Below, in pieces: positions 13,076 through 25,900 of a stretch of DNA of 64,000 nucleotides. Position numbers and translations under genes: made by a program. The DNA comes from Crocodylus rhombifer (Eukaryota > Chordata > Crocodylia > Crocodylidae): positions 722,993 through 786,992 of the forward strand of contig JAVSML010024311.1 of assembly GCA_038503035.1 (NCBI GenBank), read 5' to 3'. A model generated the notes under the pieces. The model had not been told where the DNA came from and did not search any database. It worked only from the letters and a program-made list of their open reading frames with translations. Positions within the stretch are counted from its first letter, which is position 1. The number at the start of each line of letters is the position of its first letter.

Positions 13076-15489
13076 AAGATCTTGTGTGCATTACACACAA
13101 CATATATACACAATCATGTTTAGAAAAAAAATACACTGACGTATGATTTGACATATAGGGGATTTTTAAATTGAATTTTGTATTACCGGTACCTGCTGAA
13201 AAATATATGGTATGTACAAACATGCATAGTCTTACTGACTTGAACTATCTGAGGAACAGAAGAGCACATTACCTCTTACCTTAGATGGCTGGAGATCGCA
13301 TTTCCTCAGCAGGGCTGCGTTAATGACGTTATAATGTCAGCCATCACCACCTGTAACATCCTATTGCATGCCATGAGGCTGCTGAGCTGATTCATTGTAA
13401 CATTTTGAGATTAGATGCCATATCTGATATTTTCTTTAATTACTGTCTCTCTTGCTTTTTCTTCCCTCCCCCTTTATCTTTGGTTTTGCCTTGTTCTCAA
13501 TCTCACCCTTTTTCCTTTCCCTCTCCCAGTCTCTTTCTCCTACCCTCTCTAAGCTGTTTTCTCCTTCCTCTGTTCTCCTAAGACAATTCAATAGATATAA
13601 CACAAGTGATGTGGGTGAGGGACTGGTTTAAAGCTAAATCCAAGAGTCAAATCCCTTACAAATGTTATGAGAGATTTCTGGACAAAATCTGGATGTGATT
13701 GTGAATTGCTTAGTCCCCTGTCTCTCTCAAGAGCTCTGCCAAGGCCCCAGATCTGAACTTGTCCAAGTCCTGAGGTTTGATAGTCAGGTCAAGTTTCCAA
13801 CTCAGTGGCTTGAGTCCATCTCCAGTATGGGCATTAGGGTCCACAAAACAGGGAGGAACAAGGTTGAGTCTGTGAAAGAGGTGTGGCTGATCTCCTAAAT
13901 GAGATCTCCACTTCTACCTTTGGATAAACCCCTTAGCCACTTTCTACAAGAGGAACCCCATGGTTTATTGTAATGTGGAATTTCCCAAAACCTCATCATT
14001 GCAGCTGTGATAAATACTCATTTGAAAGCGTCTGGTTGATGTGCAGCCATCTGGAAACTGCAGTGGGACAAACTATAACTAGAACTCATCCTGCTTTCAT
14101 GTGCCGTGATTTCTACAAAGCTGGGTCTCCAGTGAGGACTTAAACTAATCTCACATATTTTATGAGTGAAAATCCATTTACAATGAGAATGACCCCCACT
14201 GACCAGAACTTTAAATAAATTCCCTCTCTACGTATTTCCGACAGTGGGAATCAAGTTCCATACACATGATGTAAGCAGGACTCAAACAAGCCTTTCACCT
14301 ACACACGAAACAGAAATCATTTACAAAGAAAACAGAGATGACAGCCATATGCATGGGACTTTTTTATTTGCTATGGTGAGGCTTGCAGACCCCAAGTAGG
14401 AGGATCTTCTGATCCAAAGATGCAATTGAAAACAGGTGCCTACCACACGATACATAAAAATATATATACTGGCAGTTTGGGAACTCTGCTGAGACCTGTT
14501 CAATGGCTGAAAATATGGAGACCACTATCCACCCCTCAATCCTCTCCTTCCCCTCTCACTCCCTGCATCTCCCCAGAAATTGGGATAAACTGGGGGTGCT
14601 ATGGTCATGCTGCCCAGTTCAGAAAGCGAAAACATGAGAAAAGGTTAAGGAGGATCTGTGAAACAGTCACACTGGTGCCGAACAGATGGGAAAGTAGCTT
14701 TTGTTCATGTCCCTGTCATGGAGACCTGAGTGACCTTGCTTTGTAAGTGAAAGTCTGTGACTGTGACTTGAATGCTTGCTTTGCTCAGCTCTTATTTAGA
14801 AAATAAACTAAATGTTCTGCCCATGTTTAGGGTAAATACCTTATTAGGTCCTTTAAAAAATTACAGCTGGATAATACAGGGAAGGATTAGGTTTCCTTTT
14901 TTTATTTGTTGTCATCAAATGCTCCTGATTGTTTCAAGCTCTGAGGCTTGTTAAGTGGATGTTTTAAAATGGTGCAACAGACAACGCAGCTGTATTTCAT
15001 TTGTAGATAATTGATGCAATACATGTAATAATCAAGCTGGATATGTTGACTCATGAGCTAATTTGGGTGTCAGTGTTACAGTACTTGTGCAGCTGGAAAT
15101 GTTGCCATCACACAAATCAGTTGCAGATCAATGCAGTCAAGTCCTTGTCTTTATTAGGAAAAGATAAAAGACCACAGCTAGATATGGGAGCAACTTCTTA
15201 AGAGTCTGAACATTATCAGAGAGTAGTCTGCAAACCACAGTATATCAGAGTAATATGAACCTGTGATTGTTTAACTCTGGAGATTATGGATATTTCATGT
15301 ATGGTATGTGCACACTGGAAAAAACACTTGTACATGGGAGGAAGCATAATCTAATGAAACAAGGTGGCAAACATTTTGCTTGTTTTTCTGGATGTGACAC
15401 TGACGTGATGTGGCAACCTTGAGAACATCACTTAGAAAGGAGATTTTTATTTTTCCCTCATTTACTTACTGCTGCTGAGAAAAATGGAT
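13076..15489. other. unannotated sequence with a pyrimidine tract
   Basis: No supported gene. Positions 13435-13575 form an almost pure C/T tract on the plus strand (purine-rich on the other strand), which could adopt non-B structure. The remainder is ordinary AT-rich sequence. Confidence 0.4.
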
Positions 15490-15785
15490 AGGATCTAGTG
15501 AACAGAGTATGGGGCTGGGAGCAAGGAGCTCTAGTTTCTCTTTCAGCCTCTGCTCCCAACTTGTGTGACTTTTGGTCAAGTCACTTGATCTGCCTGTGGC
15601 TTATTTACCCCAGCTGTGAATAAAAGGCCTACACATTTTGAGATCTATGGCTGAAAAAGATGCTACTGAAATGTACTGTTACCTCTTTCATGAGCCTTCA
15701 TAAAGTTAATACTTGTACTGTGCTTTGAGATCATGAGGTGAAAGGTGTTCTAGATATACAAGGCACATGCAAACATAAGTATTTA
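15490..15785 (+). repeat. MIR-like SINE, plus strand
   Basis: Signals appear in the expected order: 'ggatctagtgaacagag' and 'tatggggctgggag' near the start (tRNA-like head), 'gtgtgacttttggtcaagtcact' in the core, then 'gctttgagatcatgaggtgaaaggtg' toward the 3' end. This matches the layout of amniote CORE/MIR SINEs whose tail ends in 'tttgagatcct..gatgaaagg'. It is ancient and diverged. Confidence 0.65.
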
Positions 15786-18464
15786 TCTAGCTGGTAATGT
15801 TCAAATGGTTAACTCCCCGAGTATGGTAGAGATCAGTGAATTTGGTTTGAGTGATCACTGCTGGTAGTGAATCAACAGGACTTGCCAGAATTCATTTTTT
15901 ATTTGTTCTGATGCAGCTGCCCTCCTGCTGATTCTGCTTATTTGAAATCAAATAATCATTTTTTTTAAGGAGTAGAGCAGAAATAGAATCAGTTTGGAAG
16001 GAATTCTCATGATTTTCTTTAAAGTTCTCAAATAGAGCAAATAATTTTGGGTCTTTTTGAATGTTGCTTCACAACCCTCATGCCAAAGCTTGTCACAGCT
16101 TTGGCTTGAGGGTTAGAACTGATCATGCCCTAGCTCTTGGCGATAAATTATCTAGCTGAAGTTTTTTCTTCCAAATAAAGATGTTGCCTCTGTGTTGGTG
16201 CCAGACTTGGTAAACTCATTTTATGGATTTAATCTAATCTAGCCATGGTTTAGTGGTACGTGGCTTTTCTCACTGTGGTAACCCAGTACTGCACAAAAAT
16301 AAAGAACATAAAAGACCAGAACAAAAATAAACTTTCCTCCTTTTCAATGGGTGTATTGATTTGGATGGTTCACAAGTTGCTATATGTTAGTTTATGTATG
16401 CTGAGATATACACGTTGCAAGTAACCTGGTCAGCAATGCATAACTGTATAATATATGGGGGTTTATAGAATTTCCTGGATGACTTGATTTAACTTACTAT
16501 GGGAATTAAAAATAGGAAAGCAACATAATAGAACTAGGTGAGGACACCCCAACACATACTTTATAGGCAATGCTGTAGAAAATCTTGTCTCATTTCTCTA
16601 CTAATTTGCAAGCCTTATCTTGCCAAAGCTAGGAGTCTAGAGACCAAAAGAACTTTAAATAATAGAAAAAAAAAGTTTCTTATAGAAATATGGAGGTAGG
16701 GGCACTTACTAGATGCTGTTTAGGGGTATGGGCAAATGAGCAATTTATCACAGACTGAAAGGACTTTACTGTGCATACATGGTAACTGCCTGTGTGCCTG
16801 TTCCCACCCTATGGTAAGGGGAGATAAACTGCAGTAACTTGCTCTTCTTTTCATGGGGGGCTAAGCTATTGCAGTTTACTTTAAGTCTTTGCAGAACCTA
16901 TGGTGCTAGGTTTGTAATAGGTAGAAAGTGACCAGGATGACTGACATTTTCAGCTTGGCTTCTCCTCTTGTGAACTCAGTTGGTGCTAACATAGTCAGGG
17001 ACAGGCACAGAGACTTATTCCCCAGATTGGGTGTTTATAAATGCCCTGATTCTGCAAAGCCGTTCAAACGCGCTTAATTTTATGTATATAATCTGTTGGT
17101 TTTAAATGGGATTAATGACATGCCCTAAGGCAAATATAGATCTAAGTCTGTGACAGGATCAGGACCTGATATTACAATACCCTGATCTTCATAAAATGAA
17201 ACCTAGAAAAACAGGGGGAAATATAGGAAATTATTTAAAATACACACAAGAAAACACCAGTCAGTTTCCTATGACTTATTCCATCTCTCTGCTGCCCTCT
17301 TCAACTCTGAATCACACTATTTCATCCTTCTTTCTGGATGTTGCAGAAAAATGTTTTGAGCTGTTTAAGATACAAACAGCACACAGTCTGTGGAATAACT
17401 TACAAAACAGCTTTATGTCTATCCTTAAACACCTTCTTTGTCACTGAAACAAGAGCCACAGCTGTAAACAGTTTATGGTATGATTGCTTGATCAACAGCC
17501 ACTGAAATGAAAGTATGATGAGCTCTCCTTTGTTGCTTTAGTAGTCTGCACCTTGGCTAAAAAATGCTTTTTAACTGGCTGCAGATGGGCTTCTTCACAA
17601 GTGTTTCTAATTCAGCTAAACATCTTGATAGGAAATTTCATAAATTATATGTATAGGCCTGTCAGTAGAATTTTTCAAAAGATGTAACATGAGTTCATAT
17701 TGAAATAAAATGAGCGCCTCAGACAAATTTCTGAGCCCATAAACTTTCAGCTTTATTTAGAATCCCACTCAGGAAGATGTTTTGGAAAACTTTGATGCTC
17801 CCATCTGAAGTATGAGTGAGAGAGAGATGAGACCATAATTTCCTTATATCTCAGACTCTATTTTATTGTACTTTCATAAGTAATTCCTCTTCCACTTTTC
17901 CAAAGTGATTAAGTGTGTTGCAAATGAACCCTAGTGTCTGTTTCCTGAGTTGTCCTCCCAGGCTACAACAAAAATCACTCTGTTCTTTGATTTTATTTTT
18001 CAAACCTAAAAGATTGTGAAGTATTTCAGGTCTGGATACTGAAAAAGTTAGACTTCTGTTTAACTTTATATTAGTAAGTATTGCTGTTGATGTCAGGAGG
18101 ATCATTTATGTATCTAAAATCAGTGAGATAGTGGATCAATGCATGCTTATTGGACAGGAACTATGGGATCAGAAGCTAAAATGAACTTTTCTGTTCTCAG
18201 TACTGCTTGATAGTAGCACAAAATTGTTTTTGTTGTTATAGTATTTAGCATAATATTCATCTGCATTCCACCTTCCTTACATGACCTTAGTTTGGTGTCT
18301 AATTCTACTATCTATTTTTCTTTGCCATTGCAAAACTTTTAATTTTATTTAATATAAAACTGGGCCGCTTTCAGTTTTAAATGTTGATGATTTTCAAGTA
18401 TTCCATACCCATTGATATGAATTTTAAGCATAAGGCAAGGTAGAGATGCACCTTATGCTCCAGA
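15786..18464. other. unannotated sequence
   Basis: About 2.7 kb of AT-rich sequence with no gene, RNA or named repeat that I can support. A small hairpin (ccaaagctt ... agctttgg) lies near 16083-16105. Confidence 0.4.
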
Positions 18465-19760
18465 AGTGATCCTAGGAACTACAGACCAATAAGTCTCACT
18501 TTAATTCCTGCAAGTAAATACAATCTATAATAAAGAATAAAATCAGCAGTTTCATGGAAAAATATGATCTGCTGAGGAAGTCAGCATGAATTTGTAAAGG
18601 GAAATCCTGCCTCACCAATCTGATGGAGTTTTCTGAGGGTGTTAACAAGCCTGTGGACAAAGGGGGTGTATATGGCATAATATATTCAGACTTTCAAAAA
18701 GCTCTGGACAAGGTCCCTCACCAAAGGCTTGTAAATAAACTGAATTTCGCCAGGGCTGGAGGGAAAGTTCCTTTGTGGATTGAGAACTGGTTAAAAGATA
18801 GGAAGTAATGGGTAGGGGTAAATATCAGCTTTTTAAAATGGAGGGAGTTCAAAAGTGGGGTCCCAAAGGGATCTGTGCTGGGACTCATTTTGTTCAGCAT
18901 TTTGAATGATCTGGAAATGGGAATTCACAGCGAACTCTCCAAGCTTGCAGATGATACCAAATTATTTTGGGTAATCAAATCCCAAGATGATGGAGAGGAG
19001 CTGCTGGAAGATCTCACCAAGTTGAGTAGGCAAAAAAATGGTAGATGAACTTAAATGTTGACAAGGGCAAGGTACTGCACTTGAGGAAAGATAACCTCAA
19101 CTATATATTCACAATGCTGGGTTCTGAACCAGCTGTAATAACTCAGGAAACAGACCTTAGATTCATTGTAAATAGTTCTCTAAAAATATCAGCTGAATGC
19201 AGTGGCAAAAAAAAAAAAAAAGCCAATAAAATGCCAGCCATAATTAAGAATGGAACTGAAAACAAAATGGGGATTATCTCCATGACATTACACAAATCCA
19301 TGGCGCACCCACATCTTGGATACCATGTGCAGTTCTGCCCCCCCCCCATTTCAAAAAGGATGTAGTAGAATTAGAGAAAGGTGACCAAGATAATCAGGGG
19401 CATTGAGCAGTTCCCATACCAAGACAGACTAAAAAGACTAGGACTCTTCATTTTGGAAAGGAGAAGGCTGAGGGGGAATATGATAGAGGTCTATGAAATC
19501 GTGAAGGATGCAGACCAAGCTAACAGGGAACTGTTGTTTAGCAAGTCCCAGAATACTAAGAAGTTGGGGGCACCCACTGAAATTAGTAGGAGACAGGTTT
19601 AAAACTAAAAAGAGAAAATACTTTTTATGCAGTGCATAGTTAACTTGTGGAATTCATTACCACAGGGAGTGGTAGAGGTAGATAGGTAACTATAAAGAAA
19701 TCTAACTACCTCTTTATATTATTTTAGGTGGTTCTGGTCCACCTGGTGGGCTCTAAGCAT
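18465..19760 (+). pseudogene. decayed CR1-like LINE, RT domain and 3' end
   Basis: Read on the plus strand with several frame changes, this gives reverse-transcriptase motifs in order: a YRPISL-like start (near 18480), DFQKALDKVPH (finger/palm region, 18690-18720), GVPKGSVLG (18860-18885), and LADDTKLF with the catalytic Asp pair at 18943-18954 (the usual first residue F or Y is L here). The thumb/C-terminal motifs follow: RLKRLGLFILERRRLRGNMI and WNSLPQGVVE (about 19650). Multiple stops, frameshifts and a 13-base A run at about 19207 show that it is dead. It is more degraded than the CR1 copies at 28-31 and 47-52 kb, so it is older. The upstream endonuclease is missing, as in most 5'-truncated LINE copies. 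Confidence 0.85.
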
Positions 19761-19877
19761 ATGGATGATGTCTAGTTCTGTTCAGTTCTTTTTTATTCTC
19801 TATGGATTTCCCCTTTCATCACCTCAGTGTCTGTTGCCCAACAGCAAGGGTGGAGATTTTCTGTCCATAGCCAAGCT

Positions 19878-20440
19878 TATAGTCTGGCAGTTAGGGCTAG
19901 TGGGAGATGTAGGTTTGAATCTCTTCAGGCTGAAGAGGCTTTATAACCCAGATCTCTCATTTTGGGGAGAGTGGTAGGCTGGCATTAACCACTAGGCCAG
20001 TGGTGTCAAACACCCAACCCATGGGCCAGATCTCGCTCATAGAACTCTATGATCCAGCTGGTGGGTCTCGGACTGACCCTGCCCACTGCATGAGACCTCT
20101 AGAGCTGGTTTGGTCCCTGGGCTGGACCCAGTGCAGCAGCACAGGGGATTGGTCCAGGGTGCATGCTGCATGTGGCACCTGTGCCAGACCAAATCTGACT
20201 CTCTAGGGCCAGACTGGATGAGCCAGGCTCCAGAGCCAAGGCTGGATGGGGCTGTGCTGGAGCCAGTGTGCAGGGCTGGTCTGATGGGGCACAGCATGAA
20301 CCCTTGGTGCTGCATGCAGTGCAAGACCCAGGCTGGGCCACTGCCACCACATGTTGCATGTGGTGCATGGGGCTGGACTGGCTGTGTACACTGGACTGGA
20401 TGAGTTTGACACCTGTGCACTAGGATAACCAGAATGAACT
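19878..20440. repeat. snapback tRNA-like repeat, split by a hAT-like MITE
   Basis: The left arm (19878-19925) contains 'tagtctggcagttagggctag' followed by a B-box-like ggtttgaatct (19912-19922). The right arm returns in inverted orientation: 'acccagatctctc', then 'attaaccactagg', continuing after the inserted MITE with 'ataacc' at 20426. The arrangement is a head-to-head palindrome of a tRNA-like unit rather than a tRNA gene: there is no acceptor stem or cloverleaf. The MITE at 19998-20417 sits in the right arm. Confidence 0.5.
19998..20417. mobile_element. hAT-like MITE (420 bp) with 8-bp target duplication
   Basis: The termini cagtggtgtcaaac and gtttgacacctgtg are inverted repeats. The flanking octamers cactaggc (19990-19997) and cactagga (20418-20425) match at seven of eight positions, the footprint of hAT-superfamily insertion. 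It shares its termini with the 1078-bp element at 7449-8526 but is much shorter, so the two are different deletion derivatives or different subfamilies. The interior is GC-rich and encodes no transposase. Confidence 0.85.
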
Positions 20441-21584
20441 AGTTGTCTCCACCCAAAGGGAAAATGTAAGCAAGTAAGTGTGGGAGGGGATTTTAGGTAT
20501 CTGAAGGCCTTGATACACGTGCAAGGGATTTATCTAAATAAGGATTCAACTGCATCTGATTTAGATGCATACCCATGTAGATGAGGGTGATACACGTTCA
20601 TTTGATTGTGTGTGTTATGTACCTCGTAGTGCCACTGGATGGCACTTACATGCCATGATGTTTTTTACAGAGGAGATTCATGTAGTTTGAATTTTCATGC
20701 TTAAGGTGGTGCTGTTCTAGCCATAAAATGTATCTACTTATTTTTCATTTAGCTTTAATTTAAATACTTTGAAAGCTTAAATATTTAACCTTAAATAAAT
20801 AAATAAATATTAAAAGCTTAAATATTTAAGATTTAAATAGTTAGCTTTAATAGCTTAGCTTTAATTTAGCTGTAATTAATAGTATTTATGTATGTATGTA
20901 TGTAAAGTAAATTAAAGCTCTCCTTTCTGTAAAGAATAACATTTATTTGCTCACTATTCTGAACCTGGTTTCTTTTTTGGGAGGGAGTGGGGGAGGGAGA
21001 TGGCCATCCCACCATTGTTTGTGGTCAAGGGACTTCTTGACTTCACAATGGTAGCAATTACCAAGTTGATTGCTCACTAATTGCTTCTACTTGTTAGCCT
21101 TCCAGTTTCTATCCATTTGTTTGTGAAACTTAAAAGCTGTGCGGGCATTCTTATTTTGGCTATAGCAGCCTGTATTTCTTGTTATCATAAAGGTAAAATT
21201 ACTGCAGGTTAGCATAAGGGTAAATTTATCAGGGCATAATGCATAGGACCATAAAATCTCAGCCACTTCCTCACTGTTGCTTATCTGAAAAAATGCTTCA
21301 TGGTCTCAGGAGGTTGCACTAAAGTTTAGGTGCTGCCTGTGAGGATTGAAGGGCCTGAAAGAGGGTAGGGGATCCCATGGCTCCAGTTCAAGGTCCCAAC
21401 CCCCAGTCGCCCTCCTGGATGCCAACATCCATGCTGTCCCCATAGGGTTCTGGAAGCTCGGTGGCAACTTGGTGCCTGGCAGCTCAGTGCCTGGCTCCCA
21501 CCCTGGCTGTTAGTCACACACCTCACCCACCATATCCCTCAAATATAGCTGTACAGAGTAAAGCTCAATGTTACTCATAAGTAG
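20441..21584. other. unannotated sequence, partly simple repeat
   Basis: No gene. It includes 'acccatgtagatg'-type motifs at 20570-20590 shared with the palindromic repeats elsewhere in the window, and the AT-rich simple repeat listed separately. Confidence 0.4.
20745..20910. repeat. AT-rich low-complexity repeats
   Basis: Reiterated 'aagcttaaatatttaa' and 'agctttaatt' units, an (AAAT)n tract at about 20791-20810 and a (TATG)n tract at 20886-20903. It has no coding content. Confidence 0.85.
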
Positions 21585-21990
21585 GGTTACCATACATCCA
21601 GGTTTTCCTAGACATGTCCTCTTTTTGAGCCCTCTGATGTCCGTTTGGGCAGCTGTGGAGGCCCGGGCTCCCTGCTGCCTCTGATCATCCTCCCTCTGGT
21701 CCCACCTCCAGAGCAAAGCAAAATCCTGGATCTTCGATGGGGGGGGGGAGGGAGAGGGGTTGCCTGCCCCTCCAGTGGGGGAAATGGGTGGGGAACCTTT
21801 GAGGGCAGTGGGGAACTCTGTGGCTGGCTGATAGCACAGGGACAGGTGCCTGTGCTCCCATGGGCTGAGTGGCCAGATGTTGCCTGGAGAGAGGAGGGGA
21901 GAGGAGGAAGGGAGAGGGAAAAGTGGGGAGGAGCGGCCATGGCCATGCTTTCAAATCCCTTGTATTTTGGACTTCTGGAGTGCATGTCAT
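21585..21990. repeat. interspersed repeat beginning 'agggttaccatacatcc'
   Basis: The start 'agggttaccatacatccagg' is followed by 'cctagacatgtcctctttttgag'. This opening is one I associate with a widespread reptile interspersed element, recalled from general knowledge and not checked. A possible degenerate inverted right end is 'ggagtgcatgtcattactct' near 21978. The interior is G-rich on the plus strand and open by chance in several frames. Confidence 0.45.
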
Positions 21991-22724
21991 TACTCTCTTT
22001 TATTAATTGAATCAGACCATAAAACAATAGAGACGAATTATGCAGACAGTCTGTATACTTTTCTTCCTTTCAAAATATTAATTCCACACACTGCACACTA
22101 CACAAGACAGGTATTAAGACAAAATTCCTTCATTAGGAGTGTGAATGCTTCCAGCAACCTACATACTTTTTACCCTTCCAAAGAAAAAGAGAAGACAGTC
22201 TTTTGCTGCAGTATAAAGGTAGGTCATACTATGATTGTTTCTTTACAGAGCTAAAAGCTTTTGCTTTTTCTTACCTTAACACTTCCTTCACTGCACCTAA
22301 CTTTTGTCTGACTTTATTATTAGTAAAAAGAATGGAAGTTTTGCTCCTCCCATTGCTGAGATCATGATAGTTTTGAATTGTATCTGTATGCATACTTGAA
22401 TTTTCAGTGTTGGCACAGTGATGATAGCAACAGAGCCATCATTATTTGGAGGATCTGAGTTTGCAGAACTTGCCATGATTCCTGGCAGAGAGCTAGCAGT
22501 TTCAATACATGGCACACTCTAGCTTAAGCTTGGCCTTTAAGCATACCAACGCCCATCCCCACCCCACTCCACCTCAAGGGTGATAGCCTGGAGGAAAAGA
22601 TGGAAACCTAGAACAATGCATTGCCCATCATTGTGTATTGATGTTGTGCACACCCCAGTACACACATTGCCCACTACTGTGTATGTCAAGCAGTTACTTT
22701 CCATGTTGGCAAATAACTCCATCT

Positions 22725-22900
22725 CACATCTGTGTCTGAGCCCTGCACTGAGCATGCCCAGTCTTAGCTCCCTTTCACACCTGTGTCTGAGCCCTGCACT
22801 GTGTGTGCCTGGTTTCAGCTCCATCTCACACTCGTGCCTCTGCCCTGCACTGAGCATGCCTGTTTTTAGCGCCCTCTCACACCCATGTCTGTGCCATTAT
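22725..22900. repeat. 51-bp minisatellite, about 3.4 copies
   Basis: The units begin at 22725, 22776, 22827 and 22878, each exactly 51 bases apart, with the core 'ctgagccctgcactg' and a 'catgcc' that follows. Because 51 is a multiple of three, both strands stay open and translate as 17-residue repeats (plus strand around SHLCLSPAL; minus strand around GLRHRCE). I take these as by-products of the repeat, since no start context, splice context or homology supports a protein. Confidence 0.9.
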
Positions 22901-22904
22901 AGCT

Positions 22905-25900
22905 GCAGGACAGTTCTGGATCCCACTTCTAAAACCTCCTAGCTCAAGTGGTGACTTAAATTTTCAGGTTGGCAAGGTGAAAATTGAGTACTATGCACTT
23001 CCAGCAGCAAAGCATGCTTTATCAATTCAACCTCACTCAAACCCACCCACAACAAGGAAGTGTGGAGATAAGAAGTTGCAGGCTATGGAGCTACACCTGG
23101 TGGACAAACTACTTAACTCTCAACGCAGACATACCCTAAATCACATGTGCATGATAGATGCTACAAAACCAGTCACAGAACCTGGTTCAACTACATCTGG
23201 TTCAGCTAAACTACATCCATCAAGCTTTAGCTATCACACGATCATTGGGCCCCTAAATGAGATTTAACCCCATGCATGTGTATCATGTTACAGGTTGTAA
23301 CACATTATTGGGTTGTAAAGTATAATGTCTGTTATGGTCTCTGGTGCCACACAGGTACCTAACTCTAACCTGCAGTTAAGTGCTTAAGTCCCAAAGAGGG
23401 GTGAGGCCTTGGATACACCCCTCTCCTTGACATTCCTTACTGGCTGGTTTGAGCACCTGCTGTGACACATGCAATGTGTTGTAAATCTCATTCTCTCTTT
23501 GGAAATCTCATGCACCTAACTCTCCATTTCCACTGTATAAGCACCTTCGGTGCCTAACTTGGATTTGTGAACGTTACTCCTGGAGCAGAATGTCTTTGGG
23601 ACTCATGGCATCTAAGCCCTTTGTGGACTAGGTCACAGTTCTTTTGAATATGCCTCTACTGACAATTTAGTTGACTCAGTTGAATCATAAGGATTTAATA
23701 TGTATAACTTTGGGATTAACACTTTTAACTCCCTAACTGTCTGTTTCTCTTTATCTTCTGAATGCACTTAAGAGATCATATTTATAGTAGATAGATTTAG
23801 AATGAATTTTTCTAAATAGTTGTCTCCCTATACATTTCTAAATACCAACTTGTATAGTGAAGAGGGATTTCAACCGTTGCTTTTATTGCACTCAGTGCAG
23901 CATAAAGTCATACTTGCTCACCTTGTATTCAAAACAGGGCATTTATATACACTATTATCACTTTCAAGACTAATTGTATGTATCTTTGTCTTACTCCTTG
24001 AAAACTTGCCTAAGTATTTCATTCTATTTGTGTAGGTCTCAGTCTAGCTAGATTATTGAGTGTATGGAATTAAGGCCTCTTCTATGGGAATTGCCCAGGA
24101 ATACTTCAGGAGGACTGGAAGTGCTATGGGATAGGAGTCACTTTTGTTCTCTCTTTCTACAATGGCTGTCTCAGAAGGACCTTGCATTAAGACTGGGCTT
24201 TGGTGTCCCTGAAAAGCAAATAATAATACTGTAAGGGCTCATGTCAAATAATCTGGCACAGGTATTTGACTTTGGAGTTCAGTATACTCCAACATAGGAG
24301 ACAGGAGCTTCAGCTACAGTTTTAGGTTTGGATTTTAAATGTCCCTGTGGCTTGGAGTCTTTAACTCTAGGAATAGACTTTGGCCATATCTTGTTTGACA
24401 AGTTGAATAATTGCTAAATATTATGACTAAATGTAGATGTTACTTTTGTGTATAAAATAATTACTGTAACTTTTCCTGGCCATACCACACCCCTGATACC
24501 ACCTGATCTCTGTGAATGTGACCCTTTCCAGATCTAAGAAGACTTGACATGGCTCCCACAATTCTCCCACTATCAGAGTGAGCCTTGGGGTGCAGTTCCT
24601 GTGTATTAACTGTAATTATCTTTGTAAGTCTGGGTGATCACGTAGTTTTGGGGGCAATGGCAGTGGTAACCGTTTGCTCTTCCTTTGATCGAGGCATTTC
24701 TCAGAATGCAAATTTACAAAAAATACTTTAAAGTCTATAAAAATAAGCTGTATTCTAGCTTCCCCCTAAGAATTACCATTTATTGGCTATGGGAAGACCC
24801 AACTTCCTCAACATCCCTGTGCAGTCTCTCTCTTGCTGCAGCCTTTTCTTCCTAAGTCACGGGGCCAGAATATGAATGGGTTAGGAGCATAATTATAATC
24901 CAGTGAAGAGGGTACTTGCGTAGAAGGGAAGTGGAGAGGTGAGTCCTGGGTTCTGGTTCCTGCTCTAGGGGATCCTAATGCATTTTTTGACTAGTGTCAT
25001 GGATAAAATGCATACACAATGTTGGGAGTGGCTGTTTCAACCAAAATCTGTCTAGAAGGTTGGTCTGTTACAGCACGGTTCTTTGCCATTTTTCTGTCCC
25101 ATGGTTGTGTCCAGTGTAGTGCTTTATGTTCACCGAATCAGGCAAACTGCTTAGCATTTCCAAGCATCTTTAGAACTTAATTGATCCACAGAAAATCGGA
25201 ATAGTTCCATATAATACAGCCTGGCTGTTGTGGTATCTCCTGCTGCATTGCTACTTGAGATTAATACTTTTTTACATTAGGTATGTAGCTCAGTTGGTTT
25301 TATTTCATTTGCATTTAAAAAAAAATCAAGCTTGGTACAGCTGATCTGAAACTTAAGTCTTTTGCAGATTTCTCAGGCCTTTAGAACTGCATCCAGAATC
25401 TCAGGACTACTTCTAAAATTATGTAGCAACTGGTATTGAAGGTTGAAGGCTTTCAACCATGAAAGTGACATCAAAAACAGTTGAGACAGGATATAGAGCC
25501 AGTTGCTTGTAGGGCAGGCTGCACACATGTTTTTTTATCCTTTGACTCCGCCTGTTGTAAGAGTCTATGTAAATGGCAATTTGTCTGAATTCAGGATTTG
25601 ACTCATAGAATCATCTATTTAGATAGACTGGGTTGAGGTCATAGATGGGTTGAAGTCAAACATCTGATATCTCCTGTACCAAGGGATTATTTTCATTTTG
25701 TGCAGGGGTTATCCTGTATCTAAGAGTATTAAGATTCTGAACTGGGGCGGTAAGAGTCTTTGTGAATTAAAATGAGAAATATATAGGCCAAAAAATTTCT
25801 AGTTTCCAGCAACAAGTATTTCAAAAATGAAAAATAAAACCCCACAGATAAAAAGCAGAAGAAAGCCATTGTGAAATAGAGATATCACTGGAATCTGTAC

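Noticed and set aside
19878..19940. Possible tRNA gene (B-box-like ggtttgaatct)
   Set aside because: No acceptor-stem pairing or complete cloverleaf, and the unit is part of a palindromic repeat.
22580..22942. 120-codon frame with Cys/Ser-rich 17-residue repeats
   Set aside because: The repeat is a 51-bp minisatellite that is open on both strands; there is no independent coding evidence.
25600..25720. Possible CR1 3' remnant ('catagaatcat ... gggttgaggtcat')
   Set aside because: Similarity is limited to a few short words and no collinear CR1 sequence follows.
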